From Sphingomonas lycopersici (GTDB taxonomy: Bacteria; Pseudomonadota; Alphaproteobacteria; Sphingomonadales; Sphingomonadaceae), in contig NZ_JANFAU010000001.1 of the NCBI RefSeq assembly GCF_026130605.1, forward strand, positions 186,001 to 250,000: a stretch of 64,000 nt of DNA, read 5' to 3'. Position 1 is the stretch's first letter; each line of letters starts with the position of its first letter. Made by a program: the position numbers and the translations under genes. Below the pieces are notes generated by a model that was not told the DNA's origin, ran no database searches, and saw nothing but the letters and a program-made list of their open reading frames with translations. Shown piece after piece: positions 34,553 through 43,435 of the stretch.

Positions 34553-35301
34553 GCGTATTTCCACCGTGTCGCGCGGTGCTCGATCGCCTTGGCGCCGCGA
34601 TCGAGCGCGAAGCCGATCACACCGCTCACCACCACCCCGGCGAGCACCACGTCGATGCGGAACATCTGGCGGCCCATCTCCATCATCTGTCCGATTCCGC
34701 TGTCGGCGGCGAGCAGCTCGGCCGCGACGAGCACCACCCACGAGCGGGTCAGCGCCACCCTCATGCCCGTCAGCACCGCCGGAACCGTCGCCGGAACGAG
34801 GATGCGCAGGATCAGGTCGGGAATCCGGGTGCGATAGACCCGGGCGACCTCGAACCACGCTTTCGGAACGCCCCGGATACCGTCGAACGTCGCCAGCGCG
34901 ACGGGAAAGAAGGTCGCCAGCGCGACGATCGCGATCTTGAACGGCTCGTCGATGCCGAGAAAGATCACCAGAACCGGCACGAACGCGATGACCGGCACCT
35001 GCCAGACGGCGAGGAAGGCGGGCGCCAGCGCGGCTTCTGCGAGGCGCGACAGCGCGATACAGGCGCCGAACGCCAGCCCGGCGACCGCCCCGATCAGATA
35101 GCCCAGACCGAGCCGGAACAGGCTTTCGCCGATATGCCGCTCCAGCTCACCGCTTCGCGCCAGCGACCACAGGGTTTCCGCGACATCCGCCGGCGGCACC
35201 AGCACCTGTGTCGGAAACACGCCGGAGAGCGCGGCGAGCTGCCATAGCGCAAGCAGCGCCAAAGGAGCGGTCAGCGCCGCGAGCGGCGCGCGCGCAGTCA
35301 C
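34549..35301 (-). CDS. ssuC: SsuC-type ABC permease, first copy
   Basis: A 250-residue permease of the same family, with an N-terminal helix (ALTAPLALLALWQLAAL), FVPVLVIFLGI near residue 108 and the EAA-like segment ARVYRTRIPDLILRILVPAT near 152. It pairs with the downstream permease. Its ATG overlaps the binding-protein stop by ATGA, so binding protein, permeases and ATPase form one coupled unit. Confidence 0.87.
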   Translation of the reverse strand: MTARAPLAALTAPLALLALWQLAALSGVFPTQVLVPPADVAETLWSLARSGELERHIGESLFRLGLGYLIGAVAGLAFGACIALSRLAEAALAPAFLAVWQVPVIAFVPVLVIFLGIDEPFKIAIVALATFFPVALATFDGIRGVPKAWFEVARVYRTRIPDLILRILVPATVPAVLTGMRVALTRSWVVLVAAELLAADSGIGQMMEMGRQMFRIDVVLAGVVVSGVIGFALDRGAKAIEHRATRWKYA

Positions 35302-36431
35302 GAATTCTTGCCCGTCGAAACCGGCGCGGGCGCCGCTGCCGCCGCGCTCCCCGCCGACCAGAAGCGGTCAAGCTTCAGATCGCGCAACGCGTTCGGGACA
35401 AACCGCTGGTCGATCAGCGCATCGACGTCGACCTTGTTGCGGACAAGGCCGCGCGCATAGGTGTAATCGGCGACCGACCGGTAATGGCCCGCGATATCGG
35501 GGGTGAAGATCGGCGAGAAGCGGTCGCGCCAGGCAATGCCGGATTCGGCATAATCCTTGGCCACGATCGCTTCGGGCAGGGCACCGCGCGAGGCCTGGTG
35601 GATCACCTCGGCGCGATGCTCCTCCAGCGCCGACCAGGCGGCGGCGCGCACGAAGGCATTGACGACGATCTGCGTCAGCTCGGGATGATGGTCGACGAAA
35701 TCGCCGCGGCCGAACAGTTCGGCGCGCATCCGCCAGTCCGCCGGCGCCTGCTTGGTCGACCAGATGACGCGGCCGACACCGCGCTGCTCCAGCAGCAGAC
35801 CGTCCGAGAGCAGGAAGGTCGCGTCGACATTGCCCGACGCGAGCGCGGCCGGCGTCGCCGAGGGATTGATATTGACGATCGTGAAGTCGCTGAGCTTCAG
35901 CCCGTTGGCGTCGAGCAATTTGGAGAAAGGCAATTCCCACGGACGGCCGCGATGCAAGGCGATGCGCTTGCCCTTGAGATCGGCGATCGTCTTTGCCGGC
36001 AGCCCGTTGCGCACCACCAGATAGGAATTCTGCCCCTGCCCGACCGGCGCGACGAGCTTGAGCGGCACCCCGCCCGAGACCGCGATGATCGCGGGAAAAT
36101 CGCCATATGAGGCGAAGTCGATGCGCTTGCCCGAGAAGCCCTCGTTGATCAGCGGGCCGCCTACCGCGGTCGGGATCGGGGTGAAGGCGAGCTCCACCCC
36201 GCGCTTCGCCAGCTCCTGTTTGAGCCAGCCCTGCTGGATGATGATACCGGTCAGGCCGTTATAGACCTGCCGCCCCTCATAGGGATAAGCGATGCCGGCG
36301 ATGTTGACGGTTCGCGCCGGCGCGGCCGAGCCGCTGGCGCGGTGCAACTGGAACGCGAGCGCACCGCCGAGCAACGCGAGCACCGCGACGAGGATCGCCC
36401 ACGGCCGCGATGATTTACCTTCAGTCGCCAC
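35298..36431 (-). CDS. ssuA: SsuA-like sulfonate-type binding protein
   Basis: A 377-residue periplasmic binding protein of the SsuA/TauA/NMT1 type that delivers an aliphatic sulfonate or related anion to the permeases. An N-terminal hydrophobic segment (AILVAVLALLGGALAF) is a signal peptide or anchor. Then come IAGIAYPYEGRQVYN, FTPIPTAVGGPLINEGFSGK, DFASYGDFPAIIA and LKGKRIALHRG, the ligand-pocket order of the family. GTG 36431 with AAAGGA seven bases upstream is the best start; a TTG at 36473 overlaps the -24 promoter box. It is the first gene of the minus-strand operon. Confidence 0.87.
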   Translation of the reverse strand: MATEGKSSRPWAILVAVLALLGGALAFQLHRASGSAAPARTVNIAGIAYPYEGRQVYNGLTGIIIQQGWLKQELAKRGVELAFTPIPTAVGGPLINEGFSGKRIDFASYGDFPAIIAVSGGVPLKLVAPVGQGQNSYLVVRNGLPAKTIADLKGKRIALHRGRPWELPFSKLLDANGLKLSDFTIVNINPSATPAALASGNVDATFLLSDGLLLEQRGVGRVIWSTKQAPADWRMRAELFGRGDFVDHHPELTQIVVNAFVRAAAWSALEEHRAEVIHQASRGALPEAIVAKDYAESGIAWRDRFSPIFTPDIAGHYRSVADYTYARGLVRNKVDVDALIDQRFVPNALRDLKLDRFWSAGSAAAAAPAPVSTGKNS

Positions 36432-36457
36432 ACGCAATTCCTTTCGCTGCCGACGAT

Positions 36458-36473
36458 GCAGTTCGCGTGCCAA
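36458..36473 (-). promoter_or_regulatory. Sigma-54 promoter of the ssu-like operon
   Basis: On the minus strand, TTGGCACG-CGAA-CTGC has the -24 GG and -12 GC with correct spacing; only the first T of TTGC differs from consensus. It lies 27 bases before the GTG start of the binding protein and faces the plus-strand sigma-54 promoter at 36616. Confidence 0.6.
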
Positions 36474-36615
36474 GCGCGCGTTTCCGCGGATGCGCGCGCC
36501 GCGCGCCTGGGGCGACCGCCCAAATTGCGCAAAATGAAGCAGCGCGCGGGCATCGGCTGCGCGAATTCCACCGATAAGCGTCGATCGATACGCCGCCCGG
36601 ACGGAAGGTGCCGCT

Positions 36616-36630
36616 TGGCACGCGCCTTGC
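36616..36630 (+). promoter_or_regulatory. Sigma-54 promoter of the DszB-like paralogue gene
   Basis: TGGCACG-CGCC-TTGC is a perfect -24/-12 match. It lies 57 bases before the ATG at 36688. The same intergenic region carries the oppositely directed sigma-54 promoter, so one set of enhancer sites may serve both. Confidence 0.72.
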
Positions 36631-36687
36631 GATCAGCCCGTCAACCGCGGAGTCGTGACAGGGCACGGCCTGGCGGCGGAGAAGAAG

Positions 36688-37752
36688 ATGGAAATTGACT
36701 GTCGCGCAGCGGGTGGCCCGGAAGCTTTGGATTCGATCTGGATGTCGCAAAGCCCGATCCCGGCGGCCTCGGGCATCGCCTGGGCGTTGGGGTGGATGGC
36801 GGAGGAATTCGCCGGTGACGGGATCGCGATCAAGCGCGTCGCCGAGAGCGGCCTCAGGCTGGTCGCGCCGGACCCCGAACGACAGGCGCGTCATCATTTC
36901 CGCGAGGCGGGGAACATCCAGGCACTCGCGGCGCGATCGCTCGGCGCCCCGACGCGGGTGATCGGATTGACCTGGATCGACGAGGGCCAGGCGATCGTCG
37001 TGCGCCCCGACACTCGGGTCCTGGAGCCGGCCGACCTCAGGAACCTGCGCTTCGCGCTGCCGGGCTTCGCGCGCACGCGCGGGGAGAGCATCGCGCGCGG
37101 CATGGCGCTCCACGGCATTCAAAGCGCGCTCGCGCTCGGTGGACTGACGCTCGGCGAGGCGCGGCTGGTCGAGGTCCCCGCCCCGCCGATCGAGCAGCCC
37201 AGCGCCGCCGGGATGCGCCGGTTATGGCTGGGGCTCGACTGGCTCGCCGCCGGACGCGTCGACGCGGTCTATATCAAAGGCGCGGCGGCGGCCGAAGCGG
37301 CGGCGCGGCTCGGCCTCGTCGTGGGGATCGATCTTGATTCCTATCCCAGCCGGCTCGCCCGGGTGAACAATGGCACGCCGCGCCCGATCACGGTGCATGC
37401 CGATATGATCGACGATCATTTCGACATCGTGGTGCGCTTCCTCGAACAGACACTGCGCGCCGCGGACTGGGCGGCCGGCAATCCGGCCGAGCTCAAGCAC
37501 ATCCTGGCGCGCGAGACGCTCGCGGGCATATCCGGCGTCGAGGCCGCCTATCGCGGCGATTTCCATCGCTCGCTGCACCCCGATCTCTCGCCCGATCGCG
37601 TCGACATGCTGGAGAAGCAAGCCAACTTCTTGTGGTTGCACGGATTTCTCGAACATCGCGTCGATGTCGCGCGCTGGATCGATCCGCGTCCGCTCGATGC
37701 CGCGCTGGCGCGACGCGCCGGCCTGGAACGGTATCGCGCGGCCGCCCGCTGA
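36688..37752 (+). CDS. DszB-like/NMT1-fold protein lacking the catalytic Cys and His
   Basis: A 354-residue cytoplasmic protein (no signal peptide) with the periplasmic-binding-like fold. It is homologous to the two DszB-like proteins at 39138 and 42367, sharing the pattern GIAW..GWM, EAGNIQALAARS, GLTWIDEGQAIV and NNGTPRPITVHADMIDDHFD. Where those have CPVP it has SPIP, and the catalytic His position is Asp (APDPERQAR); only the Arg before EAGN is kept. It is therefore probably not an active desulfinase. It may bind a ligand or act as a partner. GGAG six bases before ATG 36688 supports the start over GTG 36655. Confidence 0.75.
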   Translation: MEIDCRAAGGPEALDSIWMSQSPIPAASGIAWALGWMAEEFAGDGIAIKRVAESGLRLVAPDPERQARHHFREAGNIQALAARSLGAPTRVIGLTWIDEGQAIVVRPDTRVLEPADLRNLRFALPGFARTRGESIARGMALHGIQSALALGGLTLGEARLVEVPAPPIEQPSAAGMRRLWLGLDWLAAGRVDAVYIKGAAAAEAAARLGLVVGIDLDSYPSRLARVNNGTPRPITVHADMIDDHFDIVVRFLEQTLRAADWAAGNPAELKHILARETLAGISGVEAAYRGDFHRSLHPDLSPDRVDMLEKQANFLWLHGFLEHRVDVARWIDPRPLDAALARRAGLERYRAAAR

Positions 37753-37836
37753 AAGCTGAGCTATCGAGCCTGCTTTAATTCCTACTTATTTAGTGGATGA
37801 ATCTACGCTATCCTCCGCGACGACCCGGAGGAGATC

Positions 37837-38976
<1,140 letters not shown>

Positions 38977-38985
38977 TCCGTTGCC

Positions 38986-39021
38986 GCAGCAATAGCGGTG
39001 AAAACTCACCAATATTGCTGC
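38986..39021. promoter_or_regulatory. Long dyad, possible activator enhancer site
   Basis: A 36-base dyad centred at 39003.5: outer arms GCAGCAATA (38986-38994) and TATTGCTGC (39013-39021), inner arms GGTGA (38997-39001) and TCACC (39006-39010). There is no T-tract after it, so it is a weak candidate as a terminator of the activator gene. It lies 67-102 bases before the -24 box at 39088, which suits an upstream activating sequence. Confidence 0.5.
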
Positions 39022-39087
39022 TGAATATCGCGCATCGATCAACGCAGCGCGGCCCCCATCCTTCGCGACTCCGCCGAAATCGCGGCT

Positions 39088-39102
39088 TGGCATGAGCCTT
39101 GC
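39088..39102 (+). promoter_or_regulatory. Sigma-54 promoter of the DszB/DszA-like operon
   Basis: TGGCATG-AGCC-TTGC differs from consensus only at the sixth base. The ATG of the first operon gene is 36 bases downstream. It drives the unit 39138-43422. Confidence 0.65.
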
Positions 39103-39137
39103 TCCCTTCCCGTCACACGCTGGCCAAGGAGCTCAGA

Positions 39138-40235
39138 ATGGCAACGACGCTCGATCGCATTGCCCCGACGCGGGAGAAACTCACCGAATTGTGGTTCACG
39201 CGCTGCCCGGTGCCGACCGCGACGGGGATCGCCTATAAGCTCGGCTGGCTCGGCGACGAATTCGCGCGCGACGGGATCGCCCTGCGCACGCTGCAGGAAT
39301 CGGGGTCCGAACTCGCGCGGCATCATTATGATCATCGCCTGCCGACATTGATCCGCGAGGGCGGCAACATGCTCGCGATCGCCGCGCGCGCGCAGCATGA
39401 GCCGACCCGTCTCGTCGGCCTCACCTGGATCGAGGAAAGCCAACTGATCCTCACCCGCCCCGATACCGGGATCGCGCACGCGGCCGATCTCAAGGGCCGC
39501 CGCCTCGCGCTGCCCGGCTGGAGCCGCAACGACATCCCGAGCCATGTGCGCGGCACCAGCATCGCGCGCGGCATGTCGCTCGCCGGCTATAAGGGCGTGC
39601 TCGCCTCGGCTGGGCTGACCTTTGACGATGTCGAGCTGGTCGAGACCGAGGACCGGCTGCGCAACATCGGCGGCGCGGGCCGCGATCTCGAACCGCGCCG
39701 CTCAGGCGTCGGCCGGTTGTGGCCGATCGAGGCGCTCGTCGCGGGCAAGGTGGACGCCATCTATGTCAAGGGCGCCTCGGCGCTCGATCAGGCGCGCGAG
39801 GCGGGGCTGGTGATCGCGATCGATCTCGACGCGCTCCCGGACCGGCGCTTTCGGGTCAACAACGGGACCCCGCGCCCGATCACGGTCCACCAGCAGTTGC
39901 TCGACGAGCATTTCGATCTCGTCGCGCGCTTCCTCGCGGTGACGCTGCGCGCCGCCGACTGGGTGGCGGCGCAGCCCAACCGCCTGCGCGAGATATTGGA
40001 ATTCGAAACCGCCGGCAGCGCGGGCGCGGTCGATCAGGCCTATGCCCGGCTCCACGAGGGGCTGCATCCGACGCTCGACGCCGATCGGCTCGCCTTGTTC
40101 GAGCAGCAGAAGAAATTCCTGTTCACCCACGGCTTTCTCGACGCCGATTTCGAGCTCGACGGGTGGGTCGATCCACGCCCGCTCGACGCCGCGCGCGCGA
40201 TCAATGCCCGCGCCACCACCCCCGAACTCGCCTGA
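39138..40235 (+). CDS. DszB-like desulfinase candidate
   Basis: A 365-residue protein of the DszB / NMT1-like fold. It has no signal peptide, so it should be a cytoplasmic enzyme and not a transporter binding protein. The catalytic pattern of DszB (Cys27, His60, Arg70 in Rhodococcus 2'-hydroxybiphenyl-2-sulfinate desulfinase) is present as Cys23 in TRCPVPTA, His63 in HHYDHR and Arg73 in REGGNM. The His-x9-Arg spacing is identical to DszB. RPDTGIAHAADLKGRRLALP also aligns with DszB. It would release sulfite from a sulfinate. AAGGAG precedes the ATG. First gene of a four-gene operon. Public annotation may call it an ABC binding protein. Confidence 0.78.
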   Translation: MATTLDRIAPTREKLTELWFTRCPVPTATGIAYKLGWLGDEFARDGIALRTLQESGSELARHHYDHRLPTLIREGGNMLAIAARAQHEPTRLVGLTWIEESQLILTRPDTGIAHAADLKGRRLALPGWSRNDIPSHVRGTSIARGMSLAGYKGVLASAGLTFDDVELVETEDRLRNIGGAGRDLEPRRSGVGRLWPIEALVAGKVDAIYVKGASALDQAREAGLVIAIDLDALPDRRFRVNNGTPRPITVHQQLLDEHFDLVARFLAVTLRAADWVAAQPNRLREILEFETAGSAGAVDQAYARLHEGLHPTLDADRLALFEQQKKFLFTHGFLDADFELDGWVDPRPLDAARAINARATTPELA

Positions 40236-40247
40236 GAGGAGATCGTC

Positions 40248-40982
40248 ATGTCCGAACAACCCGGCCTGTCGCCCGAAGCCATCGCCTTCGTCACCAAGAC
40301 CGAGCAGGACGCGCGCCGCGCGTTCCGCCTGCTGCGCGAGACGCGCACCATCTCGCCGAGCGGCACCCTGTTCTTCGCGGTGCGCATTCCCGGCGAGGAC
40401 AAGATCATTACGCTCAATTACGTCGGATTGTGGGAGGACGATCCCGATCAGGCGCAGACCGCGGTGATCGGCTTCGACGGCAACAGCTATTGGAGCAACA
40501 AGCCCGGCGGCGCGGCGCGTTACCTCAAGCTGTTCAAGACGCATCCCGACGTCCAGGCGATCAGCCACGTCCACACCCCGCATCTCGGCGCCTATTCGCA
40601 GGCGCATGCCGCGCTGCCGCTGCTCTACGTCCCCAACCGGCGCTTTCGTTTCTCGGCCGAGCTTCCGGTCTATATCAACCGCCGCCAGGCCGAGGTCGAT
40701 TTCATCCTCGATGCGATCGAGAAGGATCGCGAGGTGCCGGGGATCGTCGAAGCCAATGGCGGCGCGACGATCTGGAGCTGGAAGGGGCTGCGCGATCTGG
40801 TCAACAATATCGTGCTGCTCGAGGAAGGCGCGCAATTCCAGATCCTCGGCGCCGCGCTCGGCGGATCGAAGCCGTTCGGCCCCGGCGTGCTCGAACAGCA
40901 ATGGAAGATGGGCAAGCTCGTCCCCCCCGACGCGCATGTCGATGACGACGGCGTCATCCATTATGCGCAGGCCGCCGAGTAA
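40248..40982 (+). CDS. Class II aldolase/adducin-family protein
   Basis: A 244-residue protein with the class II (zinc) aldolase fold: HVHTPHLGAYSQAHAAL near residue 105 holds the metal-binding His pair, and RTISPSGTLFFAVRIPG and GGATIWSWKG are family landmarks. Members cleave or epimerise short phosphorylated or non-phosphorylated sugars or hydroxy-acids. In this operon, between a desulfinase-like protein and a DszA-type monooxygenase, it could process the carbon skeleton after desulfurisation. The substrate is not known. It starts 12 bases after the preceding stop. Confidence 0.84.
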   Translation: MSEQPGLSPEAIAFVTKTEQDARRAFRLLRETRTISPSGTLFFAVRIPGEDKIITLNYVGLWEDDPDQAQTAVIGFDGNSYWSNKPGGAARYLKLFKTHPDVQAISHVHTPHLGAYSQAHAALPLLYVPNRRFRFSAELPVYINRRQAEVDFILDAIEKDREVPGIVEANGGATIWSWKGLRDLVNNIVLLEEGAQFQILGAALGGSKPFGPGVLEQQWKMGKLVPPDAHVDDDGVIHYAQAAE

Positions 40983-40987
40983 TTCCG

Positions 40988-42352
40988 ATGGCGGCGAAAC
41001 AGCGCAAGCTCGCGCTCGGCGTGTTCCTCACGCGCCACGGCCATCACCCCGGCGCGTGGCGGCAGCCGGGATCGGCGAGCAGCGGCCGGCCCGACTTCCG
41101 CTATTGGGCGGAACTGGTGAAGACGGCGGAACGCGGCAAGCTCGACACCGCCTTCTTCGCCGATTTCGTCGGCATCGCGGGGGACAGCACCAAAGGGATC
41201 GAGCGGCGGCACGCCTTTCTCGATTTCGAGCCGCTGACGCTGACCGCCGCGCTCGCCGCCGTCACCGACCGGATCGGGCTGGTGGCGACGGTGAACACCA
41301 ATTTCGATCATCCCTATTCGCTCGCGCGCCGCTTCGCCGCGCTCGATCATATCAGCGGAGGCCGGATCGGCTGGAACATCGTCTCGTCGCTGGCGGACGG
41401 CGCGGCGAGCAGCTTCGGGGTCGAGCAGCCGCTGACGCATAGCGAGCGATATGAGCGCGCGTCCGAATTCGTCGATGTCGCGCGCGACCTGTGGGATAGC
41501 TGGGACGACGATGCATTCGACCACGCCGATCGCGACAGCGGTCGGTATCTCGATGCCAGTGCCGTCCACCCCGTCCACCACGACGGCAAATACTTCCACC
41601 TCGACACGATCCTCGATGCGAGCCGCCCGATCCAGGGCCATCCGGTGTTCGCGCAGGCGGGCAATTCGGAAGTCGGGCGCGACTTCGCCGCCAAATATGC
41701 CGAGATGATCTACGCCGCCGCGCAATTCCTGGAGGAAGCGCAGCGTTTCTACGCCGACGTGAAGGGCCGCATGGCGAAATACGGCCGCGATCCGGACACG
41801 CTGAAGGTGATGCCCGGCCTCTCCTTCGCGATCGGTTCGAGCCGGCAGGAAGCGCAGGACAAATTCTCCGCGCTCGAGGATGCCGTCGACTTTTCCGGCG
41901 AGTTGAACCTGATGGGGCAGGACGTCAGCGCCTATCCGCTCGACGGGCCGCTTCCCGATCTGCCCGAGCCGGAGAACGGCAAGGGGCGCTGGAAACAGCT
42001 CACCGCGCTGGCGCGGCGCGAGAATCTCACGATCCGGCAGTTGTTCCTGCGCTTCAACGCGGTGCGCGGGCATCGTGTGGTGATCGGAACCCCGGTCGAT
42101 ATCGCCGACCAGATCCAGGACTGGTTCGAGCGCGACGCCGCCGACGGCTTCAACCTGATCCCGCCGCTTCTCCCGAGCTCGCTCAGCGAATTCGTCGATC
42201 TCGTCGTGCCCGAGCTCCAGCGCCGCGGGCTGTTCCGCACCGAATATGACGGCACGACATTGCGCGACCACCTCGGCCTACCGCGCCCGCGCGTCGCCGT
42301 CGGCGTGGACCGACCCGCCGCCGACGTGCGGCTCCTTGCCGCCGTTTCCTGA
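40988..42352 (+). CDS. DszA/NtaA/DmoA-type FMN-dependent monooxygenase
   Basis: A 454-residue LLM-class monooxygenase of the NtaA/SnaA/DszA(SoxA) subfamily. It has LGVFLTRHGHHPGAWRQP at the start, FADFVGIAG, LDFEPLTLTAALAAVTDRIG, SGGRIGWNIVSSL near residue 120, SERYERASEFVDVARDLW, and QAGNSEVGRDFAAKYAEMIY near 220. The full length and conserved GWN motif suggest an active enzyme using reduced FMN from a separate reductase. It is followed 14 bases later by a DszB-like gene, mirroring the dszA-dszB pair that splits a sulfone to a sulfinate and then to sulfite. The actual substrate is unknown. Confidence 0.87.
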   Translation: MAAKQRKLALGVFLTRHGHHPGAWRQPGSASSGRPDFRYWAELVKTAERGKLDTAFFADFVGIAGDSTKGIERRHAFLDFEPLTLTAALAAVTDRIGLVATVNTNFDHPYSLARRFAALDHISGGRIGWNIVSSLADGAASSFGVEQPLTHSERYERASEFVDVARDLWDSWDDDAFDHADRDSGRYLDASAVHPVHHDGKYFHLDTILDASRPIQGHPVFAQAGNSEVGRDFAAKYAEMIYAAAQFLEEAQRFYADVKGRMAKYGRDPDTLKVMPGLSFAIGSSRQEAQDKFSALEDAVDFSGELNLMGQDVSAYPLDGPLPDLPEPENGKGRWKQLTALARRENLTIRQLFLRFNAVRGHRVVIGTPVDIADQIQDWFERDAADGFNLIPPLLPSSLSEFVDLVVPELQRRGLFRTEYDGTTLRDHLGLPRPRVAVGVDRPAADVRLLAAVS

Positions 42353-42366
42353 AGAAAGGACCGATC

Positions 42367-43422
42367 ATGACCGACAGGCTCGACACTTTGTGGTATACGC
42401 GTTGCCCGGTCCCCACCGGGCTCGGCATCGCGATCCAGCAAGGCTGGCTGGAGGCGGCGTTCCGGGCGCAGGGCACCAAGGTTTCGTCGCTGCTCGAATC
42501 GAACGATTTCGCGACGCGTGAATCGCATTTCAGCCACACGCTCCAGAATTCGGTCCGGCACGGCGGCAATATCCCGGCGATCAGCGCCAAGGCGCGCGGC
42601 CGCGACACGCGCGTGATCGGGCTGTCCTGGGCCGACGAGACCCAGCTCATCCTCGCCAGCCCGGAATCGGGGATCGCCACCGTCCGCGATCTCAAGGGCA
42701 GGCGCTTCGGCCTCCCCAATTGGAAGAATGTCGAAATCGACTTCACCCGCGCGCAGGCGATCCGCGGGCTCGAAAATGCGCTGCGCCTCGAGGGGCTGGA
42801 GGTTTCCGACGTCGAACTGGTCGATCAGGATATCGAGAGCCATTACAGCGACGAGCGCGCCGAGAATATCGGCGGGACGCTGGCGCGACGCGTCGGCGGA
42901 AGCCGCGCGCGCGCCAACAATCTCGAGGTGATCGCGCTGCTGCGCGGCGAGGTCGACGCGATCTTCCTCAAGGGCGCGCATGGCGCGCAGGTCGCGCATC
43001 AGTTCGGGCTCACCACGGTGATCGACACCGGCGCGCATCCCGAGCCGCTGATCCGATCGAACAACGGCACGCCGCGAACGCTGGCGGTCGACGGCCATCT
43101 GCTCGATCATCATTTCGACGCGGCGGTGACGATCCTCGATCAGGTGCTGCGCGCCGAAGCCTGGGCGCAGGATCATCCGTCGGAGGTGCGCCGCTATCTC
43201 GCGCGCGAGACCAATGCGAGCGAATATTGGGTGTCGGTCGCTTATGGCGAGGATGCGCAGACCCGGCTCAGGACCGATCTCGCGACGCAATCGGTGGAGG
43301 CGATCCAGGATTTCACCGATTTCCTGCATCGCTGGGGGTTCATCCCGCAAAGCTTCGATGTCGGCGGCTGGATCGATCGCCGGCCGCTCGACGCGCTGCG
43401 ATCGGCCCGCGTCGCGGGCTGA
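42367..43422 (+). CDS. Second DszB-like desulfinase candidate
   Basis: A 351-residue cytoplasmic protein homologous to the one at 39138. The DszB catalytic triad maps to Cys13 (YTRCPVPTG), His54 (ESHFSHTLQ) and Arg64 (SVRHGGNIPA), again with the His-x9-Arg-x-GG arrangement. RHGGNIPAI is especially close to the DszB RFGGEIPPL. GLSWADETQLILASPES and VRDLKGRRFGLPNW follow. AAAGGA precedes the ATG. It sits directly after the DszA-type monooxygenase, the same order as in dsz operons, so it is the best candidate to act on that enzyme's product. A ligand-binding role is the alternative. Confidence 0.78.
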   Translation: MTDRLDTLWYTRCPVPTGLGIAIQQGWLEAAFRAQGTKVSSLLESNDFATRESHFSHTLQNSVRHGGNIPAISAKARGRDTRVIGLSWADETQLILASPESGIATVRDLKGRRFGLPNWKNVEIDFTRAQAIRGLENALRLEGLEVSDVELVDQDIESHYSDERAENIGGTLARRVGGSRARANNLEVIALLRGEVDAIFLKGAHGAQVAHQFGLTTVIDTGAHPEPLIRSNNGTPRTLAVDGHLLDHHFDAAVTILDQVLRAEAWAQDHPSEVRRYLARETNASEYWVSVAYGEDAQTRLRTDLATQSVEAIQDFTDFLHRWGFIPQSFDVGGWIDRRPLDALRSARVAG

Positions 43423-43435
43423 CGCGGGCGACGGG

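Noticed and set aside
36655..36687. GTG at 36655 as the start of the degenerate DszB paralogue
   Set aside because: The ATG at 36688 has GGAG at ideal spacing; the GTG's nearest purine run is only two bases away.
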